Program-made: the position numbers and the translations under genes
Assembly: GCA_023078685.1 (NCBI GenBank)
Contig: JALGAS010000004.1
Span: forward strand, 6,282,465 to 6,346,464
DNA length: 64,000 nucleotides
Direction: 5' to 3'
From: Neopestalotiopsis rosae
Taxonomy: Eukaryota; Ascomycota; Sordariomycetes; Amphisphaeriales; Sporocadaceae
The notes under the pieces: model-generated
The model's input: only the letters and a program-made list of their open reading frames with translations
Told to the model about the DNA's origin: nothing
The model's database searches: none
Shown: one piece after another, positions 1 through 10,379 of the stretch
Layout: each line of letters starts with the position of its first letter
Numbering within the stretch: position 1 is the first letter of the stretch

Positions 1-450
1 TCGGGTTCTTGGCCCAGGTATCTGCGTATATCTTGAACCATCCGTCAGATCCGTCCGCTGTAGAGGAGTCATCAACGGCGCTGAGGTATGCTTGCACAGG
101 TCCATAGTGGGATCCACCGATTGCTTCCGTGGTACAGGTACGATCACCAGGTTGCTGAATTGCGTCAGCCAATGCTGATTTCTTGGATAAAGTTCTAGCG
201 CTCCTACCTGATGAATCTCGATAGTCACTGTATCTCCAGCTGCGACAACGCATTTGTACGATACCGGTGAGGTGCCAGCATTGCAGCGGATATCGTTGGA
301 CGTGACGTCCGTGACTGGACTGTTGGATAGTGGCAGCCGGATGCATTGAGCACCATAGTCTACACCATTGATCCAGAAGTCCTGGAAAGTCGCATGAGCA
401 GAGACCTGCTGTGCTGCGAGGGCGATAATGGCAAGAAGTACGGACTGCAT
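1..450 (-). CDS. AA9 lytic polysaccharide monooxygenase, partial (C-terminus off the left edge)
   Basis: Secreted copper enzyme of the AA9 (formerly GH61) type, which oxidatively cleaves cellulose or related glucans. The minus-strand start at 450 gives an 18-residue signal peptide ending VSA. The mature chain begins with His19, the N-terminal histidine that forms half of the copper brace (HATFQDFWINGVDYG). A 53 bp intron (155-207, phase 0) separates exon 1 (208-450) from exon 2. Exon 2 carries the second copper-histidine context GGSHYGPVQAYLS and the segment DGWFKIYADTWAKNP, then runs off the window edge. The downstream Gln and Tyr of the active site are not visible. A TATA-like TTATAATA lies about 75 bp upstream. 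Family assignment is confident from the mature N-terminus and the GSHYGPV motif; the exact substrate cannot be told. Confidence 0.9.
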   Translation of the reverse strand, partial: MQSVLLAIIALAAQQVSAHATFQDFWINGVDYGAQCIRLPLSNSPVTDVTSNDIRCNAGTSPVSYKCVVAAGDTVTIEIHQVGALELYPRNQHWLTQFSNLVIVPVPRKQSVDPTMDLCKHTSAPLMTPLQRTDLTDGSRYTQIPGPRTR

Positions 451-522
451 ATTGGAGAAGAACTGGTAATCGGATAATGAAACCAGGTCCTGATCGTACA
501 CACGATTTGCCCCTTTGAGTTG

Positions 523-530
523 TTATAATA
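523..530 (-). promoter_or_regulatory. TATA-like box of the AA9 gene
   Basis: On the minus strand this reads TATTATAA, about 73 bp before the AA9 start codon at 450. Position and composition fit a core promoter element. It is assigned by inspection only. Confidence 0.3.
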
Positions 531-1070
531 CTCATGGCCATGGGCCATTTCGGAACCTTCTGCTTGCACGCCTATTGACTTGTCTTGGCAAACGGTTGCA
601 CTACATCCGTGGTGAAGGGACGACCCCTGGTCAACTAGTCAGCATGATCCCACGTCAACCAGATCGAAATACACCTTGCAGCAAGTCATTTGCAGAGAGC
701 CCTGGTCCAACCGATCAGAATACTCGATCCATGAGTGTGATTGGTGGAATAGTCATCAGTGTAATGTGGGGATAATATATCGCGGCTCAGCTCAATTTGG
801 AACCGTCCTTGGCATCACCTGTTTTGGGCTGTCATGTGCCGATACTTGATCCGGACGAACCTCTGCCTCTTGAATCATGGCAGGTAAGCAACAGCTAGAA
901 ATTCAATATCTATATTATTATTGTAAAGAAGATCTCGCACTGCCTTCGAGACCTAGAATCGATGTACAGCATGGTGTATGACGCTGAAATATCGCTACTA
1001 ACGAACGCCTTGCCCAAGCAGTGTTTTTGTTGTCAAAAAGAAAATAAGGTCGATATATACAGAACGAATA
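531..1070. other. Intergenic: AA9 promoter and 3' flank of the GPI-protein gene
   Basis: Both neighbours are on the minus strand, so this stretch holds the AA9 upstream region and the GPI-protein terminator region. Short ORFs here lack coding character and I see no gene. Confidence 0.5.
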
Positions 1071-1988
1071 CTACACTGCCAGAGCTATGCCGGCCACGCC
1101 GGCAGCGAGGCCAGCCATTGTCATGCTGATGCGTCTCGGAGCTGCTGCAGCCGTTGCACCACTCGGCGTCGTAGCGGTGGCTAATGCTTGCACGCTCGAG
1201 ACAGCACTGTGCCATGCACTATTGTATTCCAAGACCTCTGTCTGCAACGGAGCTGGAACTTGACTTTGGTACCAAGCATTCGTAGTGATGGCACCCCAAC
1301 CCCAAGCAGAACTCTCCACAGAGGCCGAAACTTGGTTGTCCGCCTTGTTAGCAGCGCTTTGAATCGCCGATACGATCGTTTGATAATTTGGTTGCTGAAT
1401 GAACGATCGATCGACGCTGTATATCACCGAGGCCAACATGGTATAGTACTGTCCCGTTGCCCACGTGGGCTGAGGTGCACCAAGTGGAAAGGCATACGAA
1501 AGGTAGGAACTTGCGTCTGTCGAGACAGGAAGAGTCATCGAAGCGAGTTTCGTGGAACTTGTTGTCGCAGCATTGCTAGACGATGTCGCAGAAGTCTTAC
1601 TGGATGTGCTCCCACTACTAGTTGTGCTGCTTATAATGGTCTCGCTGTTTGTAGTGACTGAGCTGGCGGCAATCGCCGAACTGGGCGTGACACTACTCGT
1701 ACTCGATACTGTCTGGGTGCTGGTGGTTACATATGAAGTAGTCATCAAGGATGTCTGGCCATTCGCGTCCGTCGATGTTATGGTAGATGTGATCTCCGTT
1801 ACTACCGTGGCTGTGATTGTTGACTGGCCGACATAGGCAGTTTCGAGTGAAAGGCTCGTCGACGTTCCCGAATCCGTTGCATCCGTTGCATCCGTTGCCA
1901 CGCTGGAACTTGTTGTGGTTGCTGTGGATTGAGCCAATGCGGTTGTTATCCTACACAACACCGAGGCATACCAATATACAGCCTTCAT
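1071..1988 (-). CDS. Ser/Thr-rich secreted protein, probably GPI-anchored
   Basis: Single-exon protein of 305 residues. The N-terminus is hydrophobic and ends ITTALA|QST, consistent with signal peptide cleavage near residue 19. Residues about 20-150 are dominated by Ser and Thr, including a short VATDATDATD repeat, so heavy O-glycosylation is expected. Residues about 155-275 form a more ordered domain with Trp/Tyr-rich segments (SSAWGWGAITTNAWYQ). The C-terminus is a small-residue region (TPSGATAAAAP) followed by a hydrophobic tail (MAGLAAGVAGIALAV) without a cytoplasmic extension, the layout of a GPI attachment signal. It is probably a cell wall or plasma membrane surface protein. I do not recognise a named family for the ordered domain. 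Confidence 0.8.
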   Translation of the reverse strand: MKAVYWYASVLCRITTALAQSTATTTSSSVATDATDATDSGTSTSLSLETAYVGQSTITATVVTEITSTITSTDANGQTSLMTTSYVTTSTQTVSSTSSVTPSSAIAASSVTTNSETIISSTTSSGSTSSKTSATSSSNAATTSSTKLASMTLPVSTDASSYLSYAFPLGAPQPTWATGQYYTMLASVIYSVDRSFIQQPNYQTIVSAIQSAANKADNQVSASVESSAWGWGAITTNAWYQSQVPAPLQTEVLEYNSAWHSAVSSVQALATATTPSGATAAAAPRRISMTMAGLAAGVAGIALAV

Positions 1989-2488
1989 GGTGTGAAAAAT
2001 ATGTTTACCGGCAGATTGGGTAGGCAGTTAGTCGGTGTAGTGGCCGAAATGTGAGCAAATGGTCAGTTTAGAAAGAAAGGCAAATGCTCTGGCTGAGGTC
2101 ATGCCAATGCACGCTGTTTATATCATGAACCATATTATCTTTTGCCCTTCCGCATCCTTGCCGGCCTTTTGATGGGGGTCCGAATTACGACGGCTTGGTG
2201 CCACTACTCCTCTTACTGTTGTAGCGTAGTCAAGCCCCAACCTCAGCCAATCAGACTCGAGTGCAATACCCAATAGAGTAATTGCCAACTGGATAATGGA
2301 GAACTTGGTGATGAACAGATCAAAGCTTGGAACAGATGGGGTTTAGTGGTTGCTGCGATGCGGAAGCACGGGTCGAGCGGATTGCGTTTGCTTTCGTCGA
2401 AACGTGCTGGTGCGCAAACAAATCGCACTAACAGGTGAACAGACTGAGTTTCAGTTGAGGCTTGGGTAAAGATGACACAAATCGCGCT

Positions 2489-2498
2489 TACCTAGGTA
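2489..2498. promoter_or_regulatory. TACCTAGGTA palindrome, copy 1
   Basis: Exact 10-bp palindrome, one of four in this window and all in intergenic DNA. It lies about 0.5 kb upstream of the GPI-protein gene. Function is unknown; it could be a transcription factor site or a repeat remnant. Confidence 0.4.
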
Positions 2499-3968
2499 CG
2501 AATCCGAAGCAGTGCCGCTTTCTGCAGATGTTGTCTTTCGGGTCCAATGTGCAGTCTGTGAGGAGCTGTGCTAGCGTAACTATCTAGGCCTGAACAATAT
2601 AAGACCTGCGGCCATTCGCCTCGACTCAACAAATATACCCAGGTATTATAACGAACAAGACGAGAACAGCAGCAAGTGTCTCGATCTATCCAGGCATCAT
2701 TGCACCTGTACACAACTCTCCGAAAGTGAGACGCACGACTGGGGTGATGATCAACGGCACTTAGTTCAATGCTGTCATGATATCCCCGCCCTGCCTTCAA
2801 CGTGCATTGAATTTAGTACGAACCTTGTTCAAGCTTTGGCGATGGCAGCAGCAGCCCTATCTCCCAGCCTTTTGAATAGAAATACATTGCATGAATCGGT
2901 ATCCAATTGAGAATCGAGAAGCTTATTGGCCTGACCGAATTCCAGTATGAGGGCGGGATAAAAATAGGTTCATGTATGTCCTCGACATACTGGCCAGCTC
3001 CCACCTACTACGTGCGGAACTAGTTAGATAGGCTTTGATGGGCTATAAGCACGTACGGAAGTTGCCTTAATGAGATATTCTTTTCCGAGCACGCTGTTAG
3101 CATGTGTCTAATCATGGTATTTAAATAGAACAGACGCGATTATTGGTTTCCGGGTCGCCATGGTGCGAGGTCGTGGCCACTGAGCATTAAAGTTTGCGAA
3201 TCGTCAATACCTATCCAAGAAAGAGTTATGGCCATGCCCAAATGTTTCGGGATGAAGAAGGCGGAAGTGATGGTTCGTTAATGCAACCAACAATACATGT
3301 TCGTCGGGCACTTGGTAGTGCGACTGCTTTTCTGGATGTCTCGACGATGCATTAATGCTGTGGCTGGTTAACGATGTACACTTATCGCGAAACTTGGGAT
3401 AAGGTTGCCAGGCCAGACTTTGACTGCACGGCGCAGGCGTAAGAGATAACGAGTAAAAGACTCCCGACACAGTCAGGAAGAGGAGGAATGCAATGTTGCA
3501 ATTTTGAAGACTGAAGGTGAGATTCGCGAAACTTAAAGGATGATCAGGTAGATGCTAATAGCGACTTTCTGATCTCGCTGCTCTTTTTGGCGCATGACGT
3601 GGTCTCCATTGGGGAAACAGGGTGTAAATCGTGAAAGGGAGTCATTCGATGGACACCTATGGAATCGTTTTGGCAAATTACAAAGGATTTCACTTCCAGT
3701 ATACCTATATACTTGAGTATAAGCCTTCAAATTTCTGGCAGCCGTTAAATTTACAAACATTTCGGTATAGGACAACCCGGCATATGTTTTGTGACTCGGC
3801 GATATATTCTGAGGGGTAGTGGCGTGGATGCGGCTTTGGTGGCTCGGGCAGGTCAGCTGCATGCACCCGAGCGCACCCGTTTCAGGCAATTGCCAAGGGC
3901 ACGACATGCGACAAACTCACGACAAGAAACGTTTCCCCCCTGGTCAATTGCCCAAATGCGATTTTCTT

Positions 3969-4020
3969 ATGCAACCATCTGTTCTATAGATGCAACCATC
4001 TGTTCTTTAGATGCAATCTT
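3969..4020. repeat. 21-bp tandem repeat, about 2.5 copies
   Basis: Two units of ATGCAACCATCTGTTCTNTAG, differing at one base, are followed by a partial third unit (ATGCAATCTT). A simple local duplication in intergenic DNA. Confidence 0.8.
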
Positions 4021-4767
4021 GCTAAAGAGGATCATGGAGATCATCTTATGCTTTCTTGCAATTCCTAGATCTTCCCCTCCTTGAAACAGCGTCCTTGAGC
4101 CGCGAGGAGGCTGACTGATGGATCGGTCTGATCATGACCATCCAAGTTTCAACTTTCAATCCAATCATTCTTCAGACCGTTGGCCTTTCATGTCAAATAT
4201 GCACTCTTATTTGATAGACATGGCGACAAGCCGAACCGGACGAGTTCTGCCCGTTCTTGGAGCTGAATCTACCGATGGGCGAAGTGCTAGTGAGTTCCTT
4301 CGGTTGTGTTGTGACGGAGCAGAGTGACGCTTACAACCATTTGTCCGCATTTGCATCTGCAACAATCCTCCTAGTGGAGGATCTCGTGATACTTTGCAAG
4401 TCAGAGGCCGAGGGGACTGCTCCAAATACAATCGCACAATTGATCCTGTAGGCTCTTGTCAGACCGGAATAACGATGAATAATCTTTCTTTTCGTCTGAA
4501 GGAACAATTGCTGAAATGATTTACAAAGATCTCCCGTTCTAAAAGTCTTCCCGCACTATAGCTCGTTGCTTATACTAGAGATAGCTACAGTGTGATCCTT
4601 GCTGCATGAGGCACACCACAAAGTCCGGGGTCGAAGGATCTTCGCAGACAGGCGTCATCTCAAACATTGGCGTAACGGGTGCCACCAACTCAGCCTCACG
4701 GGCTCTTTGCTACAGGAAACAAGGGGCCGACAGCTTCAAGACCGAAGCTTGATGGCAATTAACAGAA

Positions 4768-4775
4768 TATAAAAT
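4768..4775 (+). promoter_or_regulatory. TATA box (TATAAAAT) of the duplicated-domain secreted protein
   Basis: TATAAAAT lies 148 bp upstream of the ATG at 4916. It is the best TATA match in this upstream region. Confidence 0.4.
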
Positions 4776-4915
4776 CACTTCGAGGGCCTCACATCTTTAC
4801 CTGAGCGCAGAGACAAACGCATCGGTATTAATCAAACAGAATCATTCAGCTTCCTTTACACAGCTAAATTTTTAATCATTCATATTCAAAGTTCATTTCT
4901 CAGAAACTTTCCAAA

Positions 4916-5629
4916 ATGGTCAGAATTGCTTATTTTCCAGCATTGTACTGCAAGTATTCTCTACCAGCAAGTCATTCGATCCCGTCTAATATGTGATTTA
5001 GTTGCCGTCGCGGTCCTGGCCAGTCCAGTGACACCTGATCCCGCGGGAGTCAAGAACATTGGAAACGCTGCCGGACAGCAATTCATTGGCGGGGAGTGCC
5101 TAAGCTCTGCAGATTGCGCCTCTGCATGCTGCGCTTTTAACAATAATGGCGGAGGTGTCTGCTCGGGAGTAGGGGCCCAATTCCAGGTAGGTTTCGACAC
5201 CGCATACAAGGAGGTTCACCTGCGAGCGCATTATTCAAGAAATATTCGGAGTTCATCCTTTAGACATAGCTCAGTAGAGCATCCTGAATTGCTCGCTCCA
5301 GATCATAAACTAACATTGGCACCCAATAGGCTGGAAAAACCGGTTGTGGATTTGGAGACGGTGGTGCGAGTCCTGCTGCCGCGTCGTCTGCGGCAGCCCC
5401 AGCAGCAACGGCTGCCGCGGTCTCTGGTGCGACAGCCATTGATACTTCGGCCCCGGGCGCTCAGAATGTTGGTCTGGGCAATGGACAGCAATTCATTACC
5501 GGACAGTGCCTCTCAGACGCCGATTGCGCGTCAGGTTGCTGCGCGAACCCCAAGGGCGTATGTTCTGCTGTAGCCGTGGCTTTCGACAGCGGCAAGCAAG
5601 GTTGCGGCTTCGTTGGCACGGCCGCTTAG
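4916..5629 (+). CDS. Small secreted protein with two tandem cysteine-rich domains (effector-like)
   Basis: Three exons: 4916-4949, 5002-5186 and 5330-5629, giving 172 residues. The first intron (4950-5001) must use a GC donor (GCAAGT...TTTAG). With it, the N-terminus becomes MVRIAYFPALYFAVAVLAS, a proper signal peptide; the GT donors nearby break the frame. The second intron is 143 bp with an ACTAAC branch site. The mature protein holds two copies of one module. Each has the shape G-x-G-Q-Q-F-I-x-G-x-C-L-S-x-A-D-C-A-S-x-C-C-A followed by GVCS and a GKxGCGF end. An Ala-rich linker joins the copies. The pattern resembles small biotrophy-associated secreted proteins of plant-colonising ascomycetes (from memory). 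A role in host interaction is inference. Confidence 0.8.
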
Positions 5630-5939
5630 GCGAGTTACACACCTAACACCCAGTGATGATTCATGGCGGAGCATCTATTGGGGATGGCAAAACATGGTAT
5701 ATTCATGAACTGGATTCGAGAAGCATTCACGGTATCGCAAGACGGGTTTCTTGCTGGAGGTTTGGGCGTTGGGTAGAATGGACTATGGCAGCATATCTTT
5801 AATATCATGTTTCTTATCAGTGGCACTATAATTCTTCATGCTGAACGTTGTCGTCATCCATCTGTTGACAGAAAATGCAAATCTGAGGAGGAGCCGAGAT
5901 GCCATATCTGTGGCCTAAATAAGGGACAGCGAGCTGTGA
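5630..5939. other. Convergent 3' region
   Basis: 310 bp between the stop codons of the secreted protein and of the mannosyltransferase. Nothing seen beyond the shared terminator space. Confidence 0.6.
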
Positions 5940-7397
5940 CTAAGCCTCAAAGACGAGGTTGTGATGTTCGGTCAACCGCTCGCATAGTTTGTCTCTCTTT
6001 TTCCATTCCTCAATGGTATCTGCCAGCTCGCAGCCCGTCTGAACCAGTAAGTCCCAAAGAGTGTCTTCGATGTCAAACCCGAATATGTTTTCCGCTTCTG
6101 CCTTTGGCCCAAGAAGTCTCAATCTTGATTTGCCGTCTTTGGCAATCAGATCTCCCTCATCGACTAGATGTCCAGCATTCATCTTTGGCGTATTCGAGTG
6201 TAAAAAGGCGGGACGAATCTTGTCCGACCCGCCCTGCCTGCTGGCGGCATCGTCAGCTGGCAAATGTTGTACAATGGCGGTTCCCTTCTTCTTGATTCCG
6301 TCATGTCGTCCAAGAGAAGCTGCAGGGGTCTTGACGCGATAGTACGGAGCGTCCATGGCCACAGCAGCTGCCATGAATGTCTCTTTGTCGCCCTGGCCGA
6401 GGGCACCTTGGCTTAACAAGGGATAGAAGAAATCCACACCAAAGAGGTTATAATAAGTCGCCAGCAGCAACGGAGCAAGATGCGTCTTCTTGTTGATTAC
6501 GAGCTGGCCTGATTCGCTTGATGTTGACGGCAAATTCTCTGGAAACTCGGCCAAGCCAGCGATATCCCAGAAGCGGGGAGACTCAGTGGCGACCCAAAAG
6601 TCAGGCCATGTCAGGAGTCCGCTGGACTGGTATGGCTCTGTCCCAAAAATGGCAGTCTCTGGGTCTACTAGCGGTATGCTGTCGCTGTCCAAAAGTAAAA
6701 CTTCAGCAAAAGATGACAGTAGGAGTGCCGGAGCCTTGAGCTGGTAGTGCTTGATGGCAATGTCACCATCGCCATGATCTTGGTCGGGCTGAAAGTGCGA
6801 TAATACGACGCATCTCGCGTTAAGCTTGGGCAAGTATTTCTCACACACTTCTGGCTCGTAGTCGTGATCATTGGGCACAAAGACTTCAACAGGCAGGGTG
6901 CTGCCCGTCCGCCGCAGCATATGAATGCCAATGATGGCGGGCCCAAAGTATTCTCCGCCGCCCACCATGACTACACCCCGGCCACTGAAGATGGCATGAT
7001 CTATACGGTCCAAGGATTCCAACTCCTTCATGAATCGTTGGTGGGCGAGGCGAATCAGTTCGAGCTCGACTTGCGCATTGGTAACGAGGTCTTTGTGAGG
7101 TGCGCGCGGCGCGGAAGCATCTTTCGGCGCATTCGTTCCGGCGTTGCCCGTAATTGATATGGGCGTGCCCTCGGGTCTAGTATCATACATCAACTGACTC
7201 CAGCGTCCCCAGAATAGGGAGATGGGTTTAATCGAAGGCGCATCGACTTTTGCGCCACCGCTAAACGTTTCTTCACCATGGACCGAAGACGATGTCTTGG
7301 CACCAAGGCCAGGGAGCAGGTGATCGGAGCGGCGCAGGTATACCAGCAGGACGGCCGCCGGAATCAAAAAGGCCAGCCATCGCAAAGCCAACCGCAT
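5940..7397 (-). CDS. GT71 family alpha-mannosyltransferase (MNN2/MNN1-like)
   Basis: Single exon, 485 residues, with the layout of a type II Golgi membrane protein. It has a short cytoplasmic N-terminus, one hydrophobic segment at about residues 5-21, a Ser/Gly/Pro-rich stem to about residue 100, and a lumenal catalytic domain. The catalytic part shows GRGVVMVGGGEYFGPA, then VEVFVPNDHDYEPEVCEKYL, and a DXD-type nucleotide-sugar/metal motif at residues 237-239 (LLLDSDSIPLVDP). This is followed by WPDFW and the ESGQLVINKKTH segment typical of fungal mannosyltransferases of this family. It most likely adds mannose to N- or O-glycans of secreted proteins using GDP-mannose. Linkage specificity cannot be read from the sequence. 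It is divergent from the Zn2Cys6 regulator. Confidence 0.9.
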   Translation of the reverse strand: MRLALRWLAFLIPAAVLLVYLRRSDHLLPGLGAKTSSSVHGEETFSGGAKVDAPSIKPISLFWGRWSQLMYDTRPEGTPISITGNAGTNAPKDASAPRAPHKDLVTNAQVELELIRLAHQRFMKELESLDRIDHAIFSGRGVVMVGGGEYFGPAIIGIHMLRRTGSTLPVEVFVPNDHDYEPEVCEKYLPKLNARCVVLSHFQPDQDHGDGDIAIKHYQLKAPALLLSSFAEVLLLDSDSIPLVDPETAIFGTEPYQSSGLLTWPDFWVATESPRFWDIAGLAEFPENLPSTSSESGQLVINKKTHLAPLLLATYYNLFGVDFFYPLLSQGALGQGDKETFMAAAVAMDAPYYRVKTPAASLGRHDGIKKKGTAIVQHLPADDAASRQGGSDKIRPAFLHSNTPKMNAGHLVDEGDLIAKDGKSRLRLLGPKAEAENIFGFDIEDTLWDLLVQTGCELADTIEEWKKRDKLCERLTEHHNLVFEA

Positions 7398-7985
7398 GAT
7401 GAGTCGTTCAAGTCATGCCTGGAATACCGAAATGTCTGGCTTTTTAGTCGTGTTCCAAGGTGGCAGGCACCCGGCATTTGTAAGGAGGTGACAACATTGA
7501 GGATCCGTCGCGGATGACGGGAGCTTCCACGCGTCTATTGCCACTTTGGGCTAGCGCAGCGGTAATATCTGCAGGGACGAGGTGAGAGGCACTGGGAAAG
7601 GCAAGGAGGTACGTACTATGAATTATCCTCTCTGTAAATCCTTCAATGTCAAAATGACAGTCATTGAAGCATGCAAGCAAGATAATTATCGGACTAGGTC
7701 GATATCAAAATGCCATATCAGTCAAGGGGAAAGCAATACTTTCTGTAGATACCTCGGAGTCTTAACTCCCTTCGGGGCTTGCTGATTGCCGATGTTGAAC
7801 TACCACGTAGCATTTCGTCCGAGTTGGTCCGAAGCTCACCAAGGAGTGACAATGCACATACTATATACATCTACATAACCCTCCCGTCAGCATGGACACT
7901 TCGTCAAGACGGCGCCTTGCCTATTGACACGACTTTTCGCTACATGATCATCTAGGCGCGGCGCCATCTTCTCTCTCGTTCAGAC
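7398..7985. other. Divergent promoter region
   Basis: 588 bp shared between the mannosyltransferase (minus) and the Zn2Cys6 factor (plus). No gene and no clear element were found. Confidence 0.5.
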
Positions 7986-10025
7986 ATGCCTGTGGAAAAG
8001 GCACCCTCCAGTCTCCCAAACAAGCGCATGCGCCTAGGTACCAAAAGTTGCGCCGAATGCAGGCGCCGAAAGATTCGTTGTATATTTGATGAGCAAACCA
8101 GATCGTGCGCGGCTTGCCGGCTGCACGATACATCATGTGAGCCTCAAGTGGCCATGGTGCTTACGCCCAAAGTGACAGCCTACGATGAGATGAGAGCACG
8201 TGTGGACTGTTTGGAACTATTGTTGACCAAAGTGTGCGAAGCCGCAGATCTAAAGAGTGACGATGTATCAAAGTCTAGGGATCTTGAGGCATCGTTATCT
8301 ACTCTAATAGATCGGCTGTCCGTTGAGCGCAATCGACAGTCTGAAACCCGGCCTCTTCAAAATGAGTTAAGGCCGTCTGAACGGCTGGACCTCAAAAGTT
8401 TACCAAGTGTCGACCCTGAGCGAGCTACCGAGGCGCCGTTGATGGAATTCATCAGAGCTTCAGCCATGATTGATGGACAACAAACTGTAGGCAGGTTTGC
8501 CAGCAGCAACACCAGCGCAGACAGCCTTTTCATGGCCGACGTGTCTAGAGAGAAGATCCGTCATATTCTGCCCAACCACTCCGAAGTCGTTCAGATCCTA
8601 GAGGCGACGTATCCTTACTGGCCACTGTGGCCACTCCACCCCAGTCAGCTCAGCCCAACAAGCAACCTCTCGCTGTCAGTAGTGACCATTGCTCGCTCAT
8701 TTATCGAAGAGTCCATTGAGCGGGGCCAACCAGATGTGATGGCTCGAGCGCTCACATGGTTTGCTCTGTGTATCCAACAGGTCCCAAGAAGCATCATCTG
8801 TGGTATCTCATCGCTGGCCGGGTCAACATCTGCAATCGTCATGCAGTATCTGGCCGCAAGTGATGCTCTTTTGGGCCCAGATGTACAAGAGAATTTCACG
8901 CAGGCAAGCCTGACATGCCTGGTACTACAAACCAAAATCTACGTCAACATGGGTCGTTTGCGACAGGCTTGGTTGACTATTCGACGAGCCGTCAACCAGG
9001 GCATCATTCTTGGATTGCACGACCGGCTCAAGCACTTGGATCAGGAGGATGACAGAATTTGGCACACTATTTGGGCTCACGATGCTCAATTATCCTTGCT
9101 GCTCGGTGTTCCCTCTGCATTGCCGCGGTCTTGCTCCATTTCCCCAAGTTTCCCTCAGGAGACACCAGTCGAAGCCACGATCATGCACCACATTAGTGTT
9201 TTGTGTGAAAGAATCAATGACAGAAACCAGAACCACCGGCAGTGTTCATACGCAGATACCATGACGCTTGACGACGATCTAGATAAGATGCGAGCATTGA
9301 TTCCTGGAGACTGGTGGGAAACAAGCTTGTCAGAAAACCTACCGCTTGCAACTTTCCATGCACGACAGGCTTCGAAACTTTACTTTCACCATTTGAAACA
9401 ACTCATACACATCCCGTATATGCTCAAAGCAGCCACTGAGGCTAAGTATCAATACAGCAGAACATCAGTTCTTGAGGCACTCAAGGGTATGATGGAGTGT
9501 TATGCAGATAGACGATTGCACCCCGATGGTCAGTATGCGATGTGTTTTCTAGTCGACTTCCTCGCATTCAGTGCAGGATTGATATTGGCCGCGGATCTTT
9601 TATCTCAGCAATCTAATTGGGACCACGAGACCGAGTTGAAACAATGGCATCCAATCAGAGGCTTGATCAAGGAACTTAGAATCGCCGCAACATCGTTGGA
9701 TCATACGGTTGCACAGCAAGCGGCGCAGCTTCTTGAATACTTGGATTCGGCTCGACATGGTACATATGATGGTCCCGATGTCTACGATGCAACCATTCCT
9801 TATTACGGAAAGGTTCGCATAAGACGGCCACAAATTCTGAAGTCGCTGACAGAAATTGACCCTCAACCCAAATCATGCTCTACAGCTGGGACTGTGGCGT
9901 TCGATTCCAACATTTACAACTTTTATCCCTCTACGGGTTTCAATGGTGCCGAGCTAGATAGGGATTGGGCCTCACTCCTGGACGACAACATCACTTATGA
10001 CTGGACCAGTGTTTTCGAGTTCTGA
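7986..10025 (+). CDS. Zn2Cys6 transcription factor with fungal-specific regulatory domain
   Basis: Single-exon protein of 679 residues. The DNA-binding Zn2Cys6 cluster is complete, with cysteines at residues 22, 25, 32, 41, 44 and 51 (CAECRRRKIRC...CAAC...C) and the usual basic run between the second and third. A linker and dimerisation-type region follow. The middle domain carries the hallmarks of the fungal transcription-factor regulatory region, for example RRAVNQGIILGLHD and the IWHTIWAHDAQLSLLLGVPSALP segment. The C-terminus is acidic/aromatic (DRDWASLLDDNITYDWTSVFEF), as in activation domains. The target pathway is unknown. It sits head-to-head with the GT71 gene and tail-to-tail with a Gal80-like gene, so either could be its partner. 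Confidence 0.93.
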   Translation: MPVEKAPSSLPNKRMRLGTKSCAECRRRKIRCIFDEQTRSCAACRLHDTSCEPQVAMVLTPKVTAYDEMRARVDCLELLLTKVCEAADLKSDDVSKSRDLEASLSTLIDRLSVERNRQSETRPLQNELRPSERLDLKSLPSVDPERATEAPLMEFIRASAMIDGQQTVGRFASSNTSADSLFMADVSREKIRHILPNHSEVVQILEATYPYWPLWPLHPSQLSPTSNLSLSVVTIARSFIEESIERGQPDVMARALTWFALCIQQVPRSIICGISSLAGSTSAIVMQYLAASDALLGPDVQENFTQASLTCLVLQTKIYVNMGRLRQAWLTIRRAVNQGIILGLHDRLKHLDQEDDRIWHTIWAHDAQLSLLLGVPSALPRSCSISPSFPQETPVEATIMHHISVLCERINDRNQNHRQCSYADTMTLDDDLDKMRALIPGDWWETSLSENLPLATFHARQASKLYFHHLKQLIHIPYMLKAATEAKYQYSRTSVLEALKGMMECYADRRLHPDGQYAMCFLVDFLAFSAGLILAADLLSQQSNWDHETELKQWHPIRGLIKELRIAATSLDHTVAQQAAQLLEYLDSARHGTYDGPDVYDATIPYYGKVRIRRPQILKSLTEIDPQPKSCSTAGTVAFDSNIYNFYPSTGFNGAELDRDWASLLDDNITYDWTSVFEF

Positions 10026-10379
10026 ATTGACATGCCATTCAATCTGCTCTTGAACGCTTTCAATGAGTTTATGGTTCACGTGCTGCGTACGGATTACAGA
10101 CGTATAGCCGCTGGGGTTGATTCATTTTTCAAATATAGTTATAAAAGTGCGAAAGGGCGGCACAAAGCTTGTCAAAGAGAATTCATCCCTACTAGAACGA
10201 GCCTCATTGCTATTCATCTTCTTTGTAGATGATGATCAACATGGCACTATACAGATGGCAGGAACTACGTGGCAGCCGTGTGCCAAATTCCTCTCATTGA
10301 ATGGAAGACTCTTGAATATTGGCCTTTATATGCTGTAGACAGTGGTGATTAAATGAGCGTTGCGGATACCATGCTGTGC
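10026..10379. other. Convergent 3' region
   Basis: 354 bp between the transcription factor and the Gal80-like gene. Only short non-coding ORFs were seen. Confidence 0.6.

Larger units (their letters stand above)
1989..4767. other. Long intergenic stretch (2.8 kb)
   Basis: This is a divergent region between the GPI-protein start (1988) and the secreted-protein start (4916). Several ORFs of 60-124 codons occur, but none has recognisable motifs, good splice context or a convincing start. It holds one exact TACCTAGGTA palindrome (2489-2498) and a 21-bp tandem repeat (3969-4020). Otherwise I see nothing. Confidence 0.5.

Noticed and set aside
1552..1836. Hydrophobic plus-strand ORF antisense to the GPI protein
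   Set aside because: It is the complement of Ser/Thr-rich coding sequence, which always reads as Val/Leu-rich in that frame.
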